A stretch of 64,000 nucleotides of DNA, from positions 16,933-80,932 of the IMG/VR virus record IMGVR_UViG_3300045789_000711; one strand, given 5' to 3'. This DNA comes from a virus. The notes below the pieces were generated by a model that searched no databases, was not told the DNA's origin, and saw only the letters and a list, made by a program, of their open reading frames with translations. The translations under genes were made by a program, and so were the position numbers. Shown one piece after another: positions 22,443 through 30,519 of the stretch (its first letter is position 1; each line of letters begins with the position of its first letter).

Positions 22443-22475
22443 ATTTCACAGTATCATAAAATGATACGGTGAAAT
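22443..22475. repeat. 33-bp inverted repeat, operator or lox-like site
   Basis: ATTTCACAGTATCAT-AAA-ATGATACGGTGAAAT, 15-bp arms with one mismatch. It can also be read as 13-bp arms around the 7-bp spacer ATAAAAT, close to the 13-8-13 design of loxP. No T run follows, so it is not a terminator. Confidence 0.5.
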
Positions 22476-22528
22476 GTGGCAGTTTTCGTATTATCTCGGG
22501 TGAGATTTAACATTAGATGGAGTTTGCA

Positions 22529-23407
22529 ATGGTTGATAAACGTATTCAGTTCAGGGGTGTGTGTTGTGCTTGTGGCCGTGTTCATGCACTTAAGGGCGAT
22601 ATGATGGTGCAGCACGGTTATACCGTTGACTACGGGATGTTTAACGGCAGTTGCCAAGGCGTTGGCCATCCCCATTATGGCCATGTTGACGCGCCTAAAT
22701 ACCTTAAGCAATTGATTGAAGAGAGCCATGATTTATTGGCTAGATTGCCTGCAATGATAGCGTGTTGCCGTGATGATTTGGCTCGCGCCGAAGCTGCCTA
22801 TGAAAAAGCCAAGGCGATAAGCCGCACTGAGGGCCGTCAAGCGCTAGAGGCTCGCAATAATCTTAAAAATCAACTTAAGGCGTGTATGTATGCCCTTAAT
22901 GGTGGCGTAAAAGCTTCTATTGATATGTATGAAAAAATGCATAAAGAATGGGTTCAGGTTGAGCCGATGGAAGTTGATTTAGTGGTTGAAGCTGCAGAGC
23001 AACGCGCCGCGCGTAAAGCGCTTGCCGATGCTAAGAAGCAGGCCAAAGCCGACGAGCAAGCCGCCAAGAAACGAGTTGCGGAAGAGCGTGAAGCCAAGGC
23101 TAATGAAAAGTTGGCCGCGCGCATGGCTGAGTTAGCGGCAGGGGCTTATTGTCGCCTGTATTATCGCGGTAAGTTGGTCAAAGAGTTTAAGCAATCTTTC
23201 GAGGATGAGCGCTCATTACTCAATGCTTATCACAGTACCCGCCAAGAGCATTACCTGACTATTTTCCCTGACACTAGCGAGCTGAATTGGAACTTAGGTA
23301 GTTACTTTTTTGAAGCTAGAGATAAGCCTGATGGTAAGGGTAAGCGCCTAGAGCATTATCTTCTTGGCGGCACCCCAAAGAGTTATTTCGAGGTTGATTG
23401 GGATTAA
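22529..23407 (+). CDS. Hypothetical protein with N-terminal zinc motif and coiled coil
   Basis: 292 aa from ATG 22529 (GGAG lies 7 bases upstream; ATG 22517 is alternative). The N-terminus CCACGRVHALKGDMMVQHGY followed by GSCQGVGH resembles a small phage-borne zinc motif seen at the start of many hypothetical phage proteins. Residues about 75-110 and 150-205 are charged coiled coils (AKADEQAAKKRVAEEREAK). C-terminal 80 residues are a small folded domain. Function not known; it is first in a run of accessory genes separated by Chi-containing terminators. Confidence 0.65.
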   Translation: MVDKRIQFRGVCCACGRVHALKGDMMVQHGYTVDYGMFNGSCQGVGHPHYGHVDAPKYLKQLIEESHDLLARLPAMIACCRDDLARAEAAYEKAKAISRTEGRQALEARNNLKNQLKACMYALNGGVKASIDMYEKMHKEWVQVEPMEVDLVVEAAEQRAARKALADAKKQAKADEQAAKKRVAEEREAKANEKLAARMAELAAGAYCRLYYRGKLVKEFKQSFEDERSLLNAYHSTRQEHYLTIFPDTSELNWNLGSYFFEARDKPDGKGKRLEHYLLGGTPKSYFEVDWD

Positions 23408-23435
23408 GTTAGGCCAGCTAGTTTAAGTCATTCCC

Positions 23436-23468
23436 GCCGCCAGCAAGTGCTGGTGGCTTCATTTTTTG
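23436..23468 (+). terminator. Terminator whose stem carries a Chi site
   Basis: GCCGCCAGCA-AG-TGCTGGTGGC followed by TTCATTTTTT. Chi (GCTGGTGG) is at 23449-23456 in the right arm. Confidence 0.7.
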
Positions 23469-23476
23469 GAGGTTTT

Positions 23477-23761
23477 ATGTCAGTTCAAGTTAATGTAAAC
23501 GGTAGAGTAAAGCAGTTCGACTATCTTACCTATGAGGCTAGTGGCCGTGGTGATTTCAATGTGCATGGCTGGGGTACCTATGATCGTAACTCAGTGTTAG
23601 CGGGACAGCCTAAAAAGCAGTTTATCGACACGCTCGATACAATCGAAGAGATCGAAGCGAACTATCCTGATGCCACGGGTAGCAACAAGTTTATGCAGCC
23701 TCAAAACAGCTACAATCATTTGCCTGATACCCAAGATGGCTATGATTGGGATGGTATCTAA
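23477..23761 (+). CDS. Small hypothetical protein
   Basis: 94 aa from ATG 23477, set by the strong ribosome binding site TTGGAGG. It contains YDRNSVLAGQPKKQFIDTLDT, a pattern I have seen in uncharacterised plasmid and phage proteins, and ends DTQDGYDWDGI. Framed by two similar hairpin terminators, so it is an independent cassette. Confidence 0.65.
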   Translation: MSVQVNVNGRVKQFDYLTYEASGRGDFNVHGWGTYDRNSVLAGQPKKQFIDTLDTIEEIEANYPDATGSNKFMQPQNSYNHLPDTQDGYDWDGI

Positions 23762-23785
23762 CCTCGTTAATTAACCAATCTACCC

Positions 23786-23814
23786 GCCACCAGCAAGCGC
23801 TGGTGGCTTCTTTG
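23786..23814 (+). terminator. Second Chi-stem terminator
   Basis: GCCACCAGC-AAGC-GCTGGTGGC followed by TTCTTTG. The stem is a Chi octamer in each strand, at 23788 and 23799. Confidence 0.7.
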
Positions 23815-23826
23815 TGAGATATAGCC

Positions 23827-24045
23827 ATGACGTCAGACCTAAGAACACCAATCGAATTAAGACCGCTACGCCCTAACGAATGTCGTGTGTGTGGCATAGA
23901 GCATAAGCCGGAAGCGCCGCACGTACTTGACTCACTCTATTATGAGACTGAGTTTTACCACGAGCATGGCCGTCAAGTGACGATGCAAGATGCCGTTGCG
24001 CATTGTTCTGATAGCGTAAAAGCTAAGTACCTTAAGGGGGAATAG
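23827..24045 (+). CDS. Small hypothetical protein
   Basis: 72 aa with one CxxC pair (ECRVCGIEH) and a later cysteine (AHCSDS). It ends 1 bp before the helix-turn-helix gene and likely shares its transcript. No family recognised. Confidence 0.5.
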   Translation: MTSDLRTPIELRPLRPNECRVCGIEHKPEAPHVLDSLYYETEFYHEHGRQVTMQDAVAHCSDSVKAKYLKGE

Positions 24046-24591
24046 ATGATCTCATTAGACCGCTTTAACCCTGACTTATTACCCGTCATTAAGCCGTTCA
24101 CGGGTGCCGATGTCGTCGCGCTACGTGAGGCTATTGGTGTTAGCCAGTCAGTGCTGGCCCTTATCTTTAATGTGTCAGTATCAACGGTGAGAAAGTGGGA
24201 ATATAGCGCCGAGAGTAATGCGCTCAAAGGTGGTGATCTGCTTATTGCTAACCAGTTGGCCAGCCAAGGCCTATCAGGCTATTTGCATGGCACGGTTAAC
24301 GAGGGTGTTAGCTTTGACATTAAAGAGGCTATCTATTCAGTGCTAGCTAATTGTTCCGGCCAGTCTGGTGATCGTGTTGTTGTGAAGATGGACGCTATTA
24401 ATGAGCTTAAGGCGAGTATGGGGCTGCGTTCCGTTGCCGATAGTCCGTCTATGATGATTAGACAAGAAAGGGCCAAGGCGCTGGGCGTGTTCGCTGCACA
24501 AGTGGGTGAGCTGATAGCCGCCTCTTCTACGGTTGAAGAGATTAAAGCCGGATTCAACGATTTATTAATTAACAAAAGCACAGAGATTTAG
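24046..24591 (+). CDS. XRE/NadS-like helix-turn-helix regulator
   Basis: 181 aa. ADVVALREAIGVSQSVLALIF with VSVSTVRKWEYSA (about residues 20-50) is a clear helix-turn-helix of the XRE type, with KGGDLLIANQL after it as in NadS-like antitoxins. The C-terminal 110 residues are a helical domain. Ribosome binding site AAGGGGGAA. It is a candidate regulator of this accessory region; no linked toxin is obvious. Confidence 0.75.
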   Translation: MISLDRFNPDLLPVIKPFTGADVVALREAIGVSQSVLALIFNVSVSTVRKWEYSAESNALKGGDLLIANQLASQGLSGYLHGTVNEGVSFDIKEAIYSVLANCSGQSGDRVVVKMDAINELKASMGLRSVADSPSMMIRQERAKALGVFAAQVGELIAASSTVEEIKAGFNDLLINKSTEI

Positions 24592-24602
24592 GGGCGTTAA
24601 AA

Positions 24603-25121
24603 ATGGATTTAAACCTTATTACAATAGCTAACGATGGCCAGATGCTAGTTGATACGAACTACTTTGATTCTGAGCCTGCAAAACATGGTTATACCTATCT
24701 TAGCTGGAACGTGGGCGCAATGCGTTTGCTGGTACCGGATCATTGCCATCACTTCTTGGAAGAAATGAAAACAGGTAAGCACATCACGGTATGTTATGGC
24801 CCGTTTGATGATTTTGAATCGCCTGATATGGCTAAGTTTGCTGCTGAGTTGGATGCACTGGCCACGGGTGAGGCTGATGAGGATATGACGCGCGGCTTTA
24901 ATGGCAACGGTTTTGACATCGTGTTTGATGATGATACAGAAGCGCCGTTTTCAATCATTACGCATTCAGCGTTGAGTGATCGCATTATGCCAGCCAGCGA
25001 TGGTCATTTTATGATGCCCGTACACATCTACACGCGCTTAGGCTTAATGATGACAATGCAAGGCTACTACATTCCGGTAGATAAAATCCCTGCAGGCATT
25101 CCCCAGATAGACGTTGCTTAA
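24603..25121 (+). CDS. Hypothetical protein
   Basis: 172 aa, acidic, no paired cysteines or membrane segments; contains DHCHHFLEEMKTGKH and later EDMTRGFNGNGFDIVFDDD. 11 bp downstream of the regulator gene. No family recognised. Confidence 0.6.
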   Translation: MDLNLITIANDGQMLVDTNYFDSEPAKHGYTYLSWNVGAMRLLVPDHCHHFLEEMKTGKHITVCYGPFDDFESPDMAKFAAELDALATGEADEDMTRGFNGNGFDIVFDDDTEAPFSIITHSALSDRIMPASDGHFMMPVHIYTRLGLMMTMQGYYIPVDKIPAGIPQIDVA

Positions 25122-25123
25122 CC

Positions 25124-25150
25124 AAAACAACTATTGGCAGTAGTTTGATT
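25124..25150. other. Weak inverted repeat before Cre-like gene
   Basis: AAAACAACTA-TTGGCAG-TAGTTTGATT, about 7 of 10 arm positions pair, 7-bp spacer. Its place just upstream of the recombinase makes it a possible crossover site, but the match is weak. Confidence 0.2.
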
Positions 25151-25164
25151 AACCGGAGGGCTTG

Positions 25165-25785
25165 ATGGCCTGTGTTAGAAGTATGCCGCCTCAGACGAAA
25201 GAGGCCTGCAGAAAGATACTTTCAGAAGTAGATAAGATTAATCCTGTTATCGCGCTCATGCTTGAGTTCTCGGCGTTAACAGGGCTTAGGTATAGCGACG
25301 TATCCCGTTTGAAGTTTACGGACTTGATGGTCAATGGTGTGATCCGCGACTCGATAGTTGTTATCCAAGTAAAGGCGTTCAATAAGCGTATAGCTGCAGG
25401 CATTAAAGCTGCAGTGGCCAAAGACCGCTCTAAGGTGACAATCTTTATTAACGAGCAGTGTAAGGCCGTGATAGAGGATGCATTGAGACTGGCCAATGAT
25501 GATGCCAAGAAGCTAGCATTTGAGTCGTCCATTCGTGCTGGTATGCCGTACTCGGCCCAGTACGTTAACCGGATACTTAAGGTTGTGGCTGTGAAGCTAA
25601 AACTTAACTTTGCATTGTCTACACATAGCTTTAGAAAGGCGTTCGCGCTCTTCTTGATCAACAACAATGCTCGCATACATCAAGTGCGTGATGCGCTTGG
25701 TCAATCGTCGCTTTCATCTACTGATGCCTACCTACAAACCTTTATGTCAGATCATGAAGCGTTAGTGTCAAAAGTTGGCTTTTAG
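25165..25785 (+). CDS. Cre-like tyrosine recombinase
   Basis: 206 aa from ATG 25165 (GGAGG 7 bases upstream). It is essentially a catalytic domain only: R42 in GLRYSDVSRL, H154xxR157 in THSFRK, LGQSSLSSTDAYL with the nucleophile Y189. The usual His/Trp after LG is Gln180. It lacks the N-terminal core-binding domain of full integrases. The likely role is resolution of plasmid multimers, as Cre does in P1, or integration. It is followed by a hairpin. Its target site is not certain. Confidence 0.8.
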   Translation: MACVRSMPPQTKEACRKILSEVDKINPVIALMLEFSALTGLRYSDVSRLKFTDLMVNGVIRDSIVVIQVKAFNKRIAAGIKAAVAKDRSKVTIFINEQCKAVIEDALRLANDDAKKLAFESSIRAGMPYSAQYVNRILKVVAVKLKLNFALSTHSFRKAFALFLINNNARIHQVRDALGQSSLSSTDAYLQTFMSDHEALVSKVGF

Positions 25786-25793
25786 TCAAACTC

Positions 25794-25824
25794 AATAGCG
25801 CTGCAGCCTGTAGCGCTATTTTCA
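25794..25824 (+). terminator. Hairpin after recombinase gene
   Basis: AATAGCGCT-GCAGCCTGT-AGCGCTATT (25794-25820), perfect 9-bp arms, followed by TTC. Likely terminator. Confidence 0.6.
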
Positions 25825-25879
25825 ATCAAATCGTTAAAAAAACAGCACTAGCCCTAAAATTTGACAAGTGCTATAACTT

Positions 25880-25891
25880 ACATCCTAACAA
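25880..25891 (+). promoter_or_regulatory. ACATCCTAACAA site (perfect) upstream of 25945
   Basis: Exact 12 of 12 match. A -35-like TTGACA (25861-25866) lies so that a 17-bp spacer puts the -10 position on CCTAAC inside the motif, so a bound repressor would block polymerase. 53 bp before TTG 25945. Confidence 0.6.
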
Positions 25892-25944
25892 GGTTGCGTT
25901 ATTATTGTTTGCAGTAACGAAAGGTTATATCTGGAGATTTGACA

Positions 25945-26631
25945 TTGAATAAAGAGCTAAAGCCAGTGTATGAGAATGGGTTGTGGCGCATTGATAACGA
26001 GTTTATAAAAGCTGATAGGCTTGAATCGCTTAAAGAGCTTAATGAAGCTATCAGGCACATAGAAGCTAAAACGCTTGCAGCCAATAACGCTATCGCTGGT
26101 GGCCTTTATGCTGCAGATATAATGCTTAGGTTGCCTGAGTATCGATTACCCCGCTTAAATTTGTATTCCCGTAACGGCCTAATTACCCCAGAACGCGCGT
26201 GGAAGATAGCCCGTGATACATGGATTAATCTTGATAAGGTTTACCCGTATCGTGACGGCTGGTTAGCTTTCTTTGCTGCCATGATGCCGACTCGTGATCT
26301 CTTCATGACGCCAAAAGAGTTAGAACACTTGGCCATGCTTCCTGATGAAATCAAAATATACCGTGGCTATGACCGTGCGCTAAGTCGTGCAGGCATTAGC
26401 TGGTCAATGAGTAAGATGATTGCGTCACAGTATGCAAAGCGTTTTAAGTCTAAGAAGCTGGCCCAAGGCTTAGTTAAGAAAGCTGATGTCGTGGGTTACA
26501 TTACGGCCCGTGGCCATCATGAGATAGTGTTGCGTTCGGAATTGGCAGTATTAAATCAACGGGCAGTGAATACCGTTCGCGGTGATGAGGCTATGCGCTG
26601 GTTAATGCTTGGTGATGGTCAGTTCTTATAG
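25945..26631 (+). CDS. Possible ADP-ribosyltransferase-fold protein
   Basis: 228 aa from TTG 25945 (GGAG 8 bases upstream; TTG 25939 is alternative). The C-terminal part has the R-S-E layout of ADP-ribosyltransferases: R140 in EIKIYRGYDRA, S152-W-S154 in GISWSMSKMIASQYA, and E193 in RGHHEIVLRS. The N-terminal 130 residues are helical. Phages use such enzymes to modify host proteins at infection (T4 Alt/Mod), and others act as toxins. It is a single-gene unit between a perfect regulatory site and a terminator. The fold call is from pattern only. Confidence 0.5.
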   Translation: MNKELKPVYENGLWRIDNEFIKADRLESLKELNEAIRHIEAKTLAANNAIAGGLYAADIMLRLPEYRLPRLNLYSRNGLITPERAWKIARDTWINLDKVYPYRDGWLAFFAAMMPTRDLFMTPKELEHLAMLPDEIKIYRGYDRALSRAGISWSMSKMIASQYAKRFKSKKLAQGLVKKADVVGYITARGHHEIVLRSELAVLNQRAVNTVRGDEAMRWLMLGDGQFL

Positions 26632-26656
26632 TTCGACGCCCTACCCCAGAAAGAAC

Positions 26657-26689
26657 AAAAGCCCTCTACGAATAGAGGGCTTTTGCATT
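26657..26689 (+). terminator. Strong terminator
   Basis: AAAAGCCCTCT-ACGAAT-AGAGGGCTTTT (26657-26684) then GCATTTTT. Ends the single-gene unit at 26631. Confidence 0.9.
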
Positions 26690-26771
26690 TTTGGCAGTAG
26701 TCGCGGATCGGGTAATCCTTGATTACGGGAAGAAGATTAAACAAAAGCGTGGTTGCTGTCCAGTTCAGGAC

Positions 26772-26857
26772 AAAAAAAAGCCCAAACCAAAATAAAGCGG
26801 TCTGGGCTACCTGTAGTCAGTTTCTAAGGGACAGAGAAGAAACAGGGCTACCTAATA
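26772..26857 (-). ncRNA. Candidate small RNA, minus strand
   Basis: On the minus strand a possible promoter TTAACG (26874-26879), 16-bp spacer, TATTAG (26852-26857) would start near 26845. A good terminator AGCCCAGACC / GGTTTGGGCT with eight Ts ends at 26772, giving an RNA of about 74 nt. The word AGGTAGCCC occurs twice in it, allowing alternative pairing. No coding frame. The region has no other gene. Speculative. Confidence 0.35.
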
Positions 26858-26878
26858 CAACACAACTAATCGACGTTA

Positions 26879-26890
26879 ATATCCTAACAA
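26879..26890 (+). promoter_or_regulatory. ACATCCTAACAA-type site upstream of 26945
   Basis: ATATCCTAACAA, 11 of 12 matches, 54 bp upstream of the first gene of the tail operon and next to the possible minus-strand RNA promoter. Confidence 0.5.
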
Positions 26891-26944
26891 TTTGATCTTA
26901 AGAAAGCTAGATAGCTACCATTTAGTTTTTTTAAGGGCTTCGTT

Positions 26945-27556
26945 ATGAGTGATACGCGCATTATCGCGGTGAGCCTTGCTGTTAAGGCTACGCCGCTTGT
27001 TGCTATGGCAACGGCCACCAGCAACGCTTTACATATTATTTCAATTGAAAAGCTACCTCGCAACGTCGCAAAAATTAAAGAGCGATTAGCAGAGCTTAAG
27101 GCTAAAGCTTCCGAGGTCGGTGCTGAGTTGGTGATTGAGGATCAATCGGGCCTGCTTTCCGGTTTTGGTCGGCCGCTTCGATTAGATGGTAAGGGTATCA
27201 ACGGGCAACCTGTTTTAGTTGAAGCAATGGAGCGCTACAACGCATTAACCAATGTTGGTGCCATAACGTACCCAGAGCAAAACAAATCCAGCATGACGCT
27301 ATCTAGAAGCCTTTATAACATCAAGCATTCTGATGGTGGCTCGGTGTCATACGTTATCGACTGGGAACAACTGCGCGACGAGCAACGAGTGATGCTTATC
27401 TGCTTGCATGCCGCCTTATGCCAGAGCGTATTCAATACCGGATTTATTGACCAGATGTTTGCTCATGCTGCCCCAGTGCGCCTGCTTGAGTCGGACGATA
27501 GCAAGCCTAACCCAAGAGTTAATCTTGGTAATGGCGGCAAGGTGGTACTGCTATGA
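26945..27556 (+). CDS. Hypothetical protein, first gene of tail operon
   Basis: 203 aa. N-terminus VSLAVKATPLVAMATATSNAL, then a lysine-rich helix (about 35-60) and a folded C-terminus. The start AATTGAAAAGCTACC... is internal; ATG 26945 follows AAGGGC. It overlaps the gp53-like gene by 4 bp (ATGA), so it is probably a structural or tail-assembly gene. The repeated ATS motif region may resemble a RuvC-like fold (ISL strand with acidic residues) but this is not secure. Confidence 0.55.
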   Translation: MSDTRIIAVSLAVKATPLVAMATATSNALHIISIEKLPRNVAKIKERLAELKAKASEVGAELVIEDQSGLLSGFGRPLRLDGKGINGQPVLVEAMERYNALTNVGAITYPEQNKSSMTLSRSLYNIKHSDGGSVSYVIDWEQLRDEQRVMLICLHAALCQSVFNTGFIDQMFAHAAPVRLLESDDSKPNPRVNLGNGGKVVLL

Positions 27557-27882
27557 CGGATTCTGCTGTGACATCCCGCCTATCGGATGAAAAGATTGAA
27601 GATGTGATCATTCGTTCATACCTGTATCGAGACATCCTTAAGTCCATTCGTGAAAACTCGGTAACAACGACTGCTTATGAGCTTAAGCACGATGAAAAGT
27701 ACCGTCCTGACTTGGTTGCGTTCCGCGTCTATGGCAATACGGCCGCTCGCTGGTTGGTTAAGTTGCTATGCGATACCGAAGACGAAGAACGTGCGCTACC
27801 CGTCGGTACCACAATCCGGTTCCCTGACATTGCCTACGTTCGTGAGCGCATTCGCCACTTTGAAAATGGCGGTGGTATCTAA
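27553..27882 (+). CDS. Baseplate wedge protein, gp53-like
   Basis: 109 aa. YRPDLVAFRVYGNTAARWLVKLL followed by LPVGTTIRFPD (in two stretches, about 50-90) matches the pattern of small baseplate proteins related to T4 gp53 and LysM-like tail proteins: (P)DLxxYRxYGxxxxWWxI ... LxxGxxIxIP. These join wedge subunits in contractile tails. It overlaps both neighbours by 1-4 bp in a compact tail operon. Confidence 0.6.
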   Translation: MTDSAVTSRLSDEKIEDVIIRSYLYRDILKSIRENSVTTTAYELKHDEKYRPDLVAFRVYGNTAARWLVKLLCDTEDEERALPVGTTIRFPDIAYVRERIRHFENGGGI

Positions 27883-29099
27883 TGCCAGTCAGAAAAGCCA
27901 AGAAAAACGAGCAGGGGATATATGACACAAAAGGGCTTAATGAAGCTCAATTCATCATGGCCTTTAATCGGATCAAGGTTGAGCAGAATGAAAAGCGTCG
28001 AGAGGGTAAACGAACGCTTAAGCCTAGAGCATTAACAAGGCGAACAACACAAGACATAGCCCGTCTTGGTAATAAGGCCGATGGCACCCCCTTTACCGTT
28101 GACGACCTTAAACGCTTTGAAAAGATGTCTAAACGCTTTTCTAAGCGTCGTGGTACCTCGCAAGGCATTACTTACCTAGAGGTTATTTCTCGTGGCCGTG
28201 CTATCGACGTTAAGCGCGCAAACAATAACGTCTCTGATGGCTCGGGGATTTCAAAAGCTTCATTGATTGCGCTTAGGGGCGGCAATGTGGCCCATGTACG
28301 CGTTAAAGCATCGTCTAAGTCTAAACACCAAGAACACATGGTAAGAGTGCGCTTTGAAGAGTGGGACGACTCTATGCGCAATGCTGGTGGCCATGGCAAA
28401 GATAATGACGATGGCTTTATGGCGGCGGTTAAGGCTTCGTGTCGTGGCCGTATGTCCTTTGATTGTGATTGCGGCCGTTACCAGTATTGGTATCGATACT
28501 TGGCCACGCTTGGCAATTACCAGTTATCACCCCCTAAAGAGTTCGCTTACACCAAGATACGTAACCCTAATTTGGTCGGTGTTGCCTGTAAGCACGTCAC
28601 CAAAGCGCTAACCATGCTGCAAAGTCCGACTTGGCATAAACCCTTGTCGCTACAAATGCGCTTACAAGCGACACGTAACGGCTATGGCGATGATTACCGC
28701 AAGAACACCTATTTCAGCAAAGAAGAGCAAAAGGCCGCGAATAAAAACCGCAAGCTGACCGTCAATCAAGACAAAGCCCGTGAAGACTATAAGCGCTATA
28801 TCTCACGACTTGGTGCTATTCAGCGAAAGCTAAAAGAAAACCCAGAGGCTAACAAGGCGATCCGTGAGCAGCTTAAACAGGTCAAGTCTGACCGTTCCAA
28901 ATTGGCTAAAGAAAACACCCAGCTCAAGAAGCGTAACGCCCAGTTAGAGCAGATGGCCCGTGACGCTATGCGAGTAAAGCTGAGTTCATTTATTGATGGT
29001 GCCAAGGTGGCAGGCTTAAGCGAGAGCAAGGCCGTTGACGCCTTTGCCAAGGCTAACAAGCTTACCCCCGAAGCGATTAAAAATCTAAGAGGTAAGTAA
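27882..29099 (+). CDS. SWIM zinc-finger phage protein
   Basis: 405 aa. A SWIM-type motif CxCx(38)CxH is present: C195, C197, C236 and H238 (FDCDCGR ... GVACKHV). The N-terminal third is very basic; the region about 275-375 is a long coiled coil (LKQVKSDRSKLAKENTQL). SWIM fingers bind DNA or protein. Located among baseplate genes and translationally coupled to neighbours, so probably virion-associated or an assembly factor. Function unknown. Confidence 0.6.
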   Translation: MPVRKAKKNEQGIYDTKGLNEAQFIMAFNRIKVEQNEKRREGKRTLKPRALTRRTTQDIARLGNKADGTPFTVDDLKRFEKMSKRFSKRRGTSQGITYLEVISRGRAIDVKRANNNVSDGSGISKASLIALRGGNVAHVRVKASSKSKHQEHMVRVRFEEWDDSMRNAGGHGKDNDDGFMAAVKASCRGRMSFDCDCGRYQYWYRYLATLGNYQLSPPKEFAYTKIRNPNLVGVACKHVTKALTMLQSPTWHKPLSLQMRLQATRNGYGDDYRKNTYFSKEEQKAANKNRKLTVNQDKAREDYKRYISRLGAIQRKLKENPEANKAIREQLKQVKSDRSKLAKENTQLKKRNAQLEQMARDAMRVKLSSFIDGAKVAGLSESKAVDAFAKANKLTPEAIKNLRGK

Positions 29100-29731
29100 T
29101 GCCAGAGTTAACGCCAATGAAGCCTAAAGGGGCTGGCCATGATGCGTATACAAACAGAGTGCGCCAAGACTGGGCCGCAGTGATTAAAGCTCATCCTGAG
29201 CGCTTTGATGCGCTATTACACAAGACCATAACGCATGAGGTAGCCGAAGCAGACGATCCCGCACTGTTTGGTAACGTCAACGAGCAGGTATCAGACATTG
29301 CTTATCAGGATCCCGTGTTGGTGTCGGCTGTTGAATCAAGCGGTGATGATGATGCCTTTATCAGTTCCTTTGATGGTGATGAGTCCATGGGGTACGGGGA
29401 AACGGCCATGATGATTATGCGCCTATCTGAATTTGATGTGCCGGAGGGGTCTATTGTCGAGTTTTTAGTGTCGCTATCTGATGGTGAGGTGCAACGCCAG
29501 TATTGGTATGTGCATCACTCGACCTCGCTTGGAAGTCCCGCCATTGGTTCAATTCACTATTGCATCCCGTGTGGTGATATCGAGCAGATAACGCTACCGG
29601 ATATCAGCGAACCCGCACCGATTACCGAACCGATTACCGAACCTATTACCGAACCGGAACCCGCACCGATTACCGAACCGGAACCCGAGGCCACCAGCAC
29701 AGAGCCAAACGGCGCGCTATTTTCAGTTTAG
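29099..29731 (+). CDS. Hypothetical protein with PITEP repeats
   Basis: 210 aa. N-terminal 170 residues form an acidic folded domain; the C-terminus is a low-complexity stretch built from PITEP and EPEPA units, encoded by a 12-bp tandem repeat (ATTACCGAACCG) at about 29620-29690. Start overlaps the stop of the SWIM gene (TAATG). Probably a tail-operon structural or chaperone protein. Confidence 0.55.
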   Translation: MPELTPMKPKGAGHDAYTNRVRQDWAAVIKAHPERFDALLHKTITHEVAEADDPALFGNVNEQVSDIAYQDPVLVSAVESSGDDDAFISSFDGDESMGYGETAMMIMRLSEFDVPEGSIVEFLVSLSDGEVQRQYWYVHHSTSLGSPAIGSIHYCIPCGDIEQITLPDISEPAPITEPITEPITEPEPAPITEPEPEATSTEPNGALFSV

Positions 29732-29739
29732 AGGTTGTG

Positions 29740-30519
29740 ATGAGTACAGAATTAGAGATCCCCATTGTTGATATAGTTGTTAATACTGAGTCCGGTGAGC
29801 GTTACATATCCGATATTGGGGATATTGACGTTGGCTTTGGTAACTTTTTGTATCGGTTGCTCGACGGGCTTCGAGATATGAAGCCTGTGAAGTCGGCACC
29901 GTTTTATCAGTACACCCAGCGAGAGGGTAAGAAAAAGCTTTATGTGGCCACTGAAACAGATCCTAAGCGATTCGTTCGCATTGTTCGCAATCGCTTCTTT
30001 CCTAAGACGGATAGCAAGCAGATCCAAAGTGATCGCTCAACCTTGCCATTGGTTTACTTTCATCGCGTTCTGGGCTTCGACCAGTCAGTGACAGGTGAAG
30101 AAATCATAGAGAAAGACGTCGGGGCCATTTACGCAGAAGACGGCACTAAGGCCGCTATTGTTGATTCATTGCCTGCAACGCTCAATTACATGGTTTATGT
30201 GCTTGCTTGGGATATGCCAACACTAGACAAGCTGGTGGCGGGGCTAACCTCTTCACTGGTCACAAGTAGTCGTGAGTTTCATTATCCAACGGATGTTATG
30301 GGCCATAGTGATGATGTTCAGGCCGCTATAACACCCGCTAATTCACTGTCATGGACGGACTTAAGCCCAGCCAATACAGAAGACCGTTTATTGGTTTATC
30401 AGGGGATGGTTGAAGTTAAGGCTCGTTACTTTCAAGCCAGATGCATTACCCAGTCAACGCTACGTTTCAAGCTTACGAGTCCAGTACCTATGTATGGAGT
30501 GAATAATCATGGCTTCTGA
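29740..30519 (+). CDS. Putative tail/baseplate structural protein
   Basis: 259 aa from ATG 29740 (GAGG upstream; GTG 29737 also in frame). Contains LPLVYFHRVLGFDQS and LPATLNYMVYVLAWDMPTLD, which look like conserved segments of structural proteins in large contractile-tail phages. It overlaps the hub gene by 11 bp. Placed between gp53-like and hub genes, so a baseplate or tail-completion role is likely, but no precise homologue can be named. Confidence 0.5.
   Translation: MSTELEIPIVDIVVNTESGERYISDIGDIDVGFGNFLYRLLDGLRDMKPVKSAPFYQYTQREGKKKLYVATETDPKRFVRIVRNRFFPKTDSKQIQSDRSTLPLVYFHRVLGFDQSVTGEEIIEKDVGAIYAEDGTKAAIVDSLPATLNYMVYVLAWDMPTLDKLVAGLTSSLVTSSREFHYPTDVMGHSDDVQAAITPANSLSWTDLSPANTEDRLLVYQGMVEVKARYFQARCITQSTLRFKLTSPVPMYGVNNHGF

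Noticed and set aside
26690-26760. tRNA-like or attachment-site structure
   Set aside because: Only short inverted repeats (GTAATC-CTT-GATTAC, GTCC...GGAC) are present; no cloverleaf or GTTC-type T loop.
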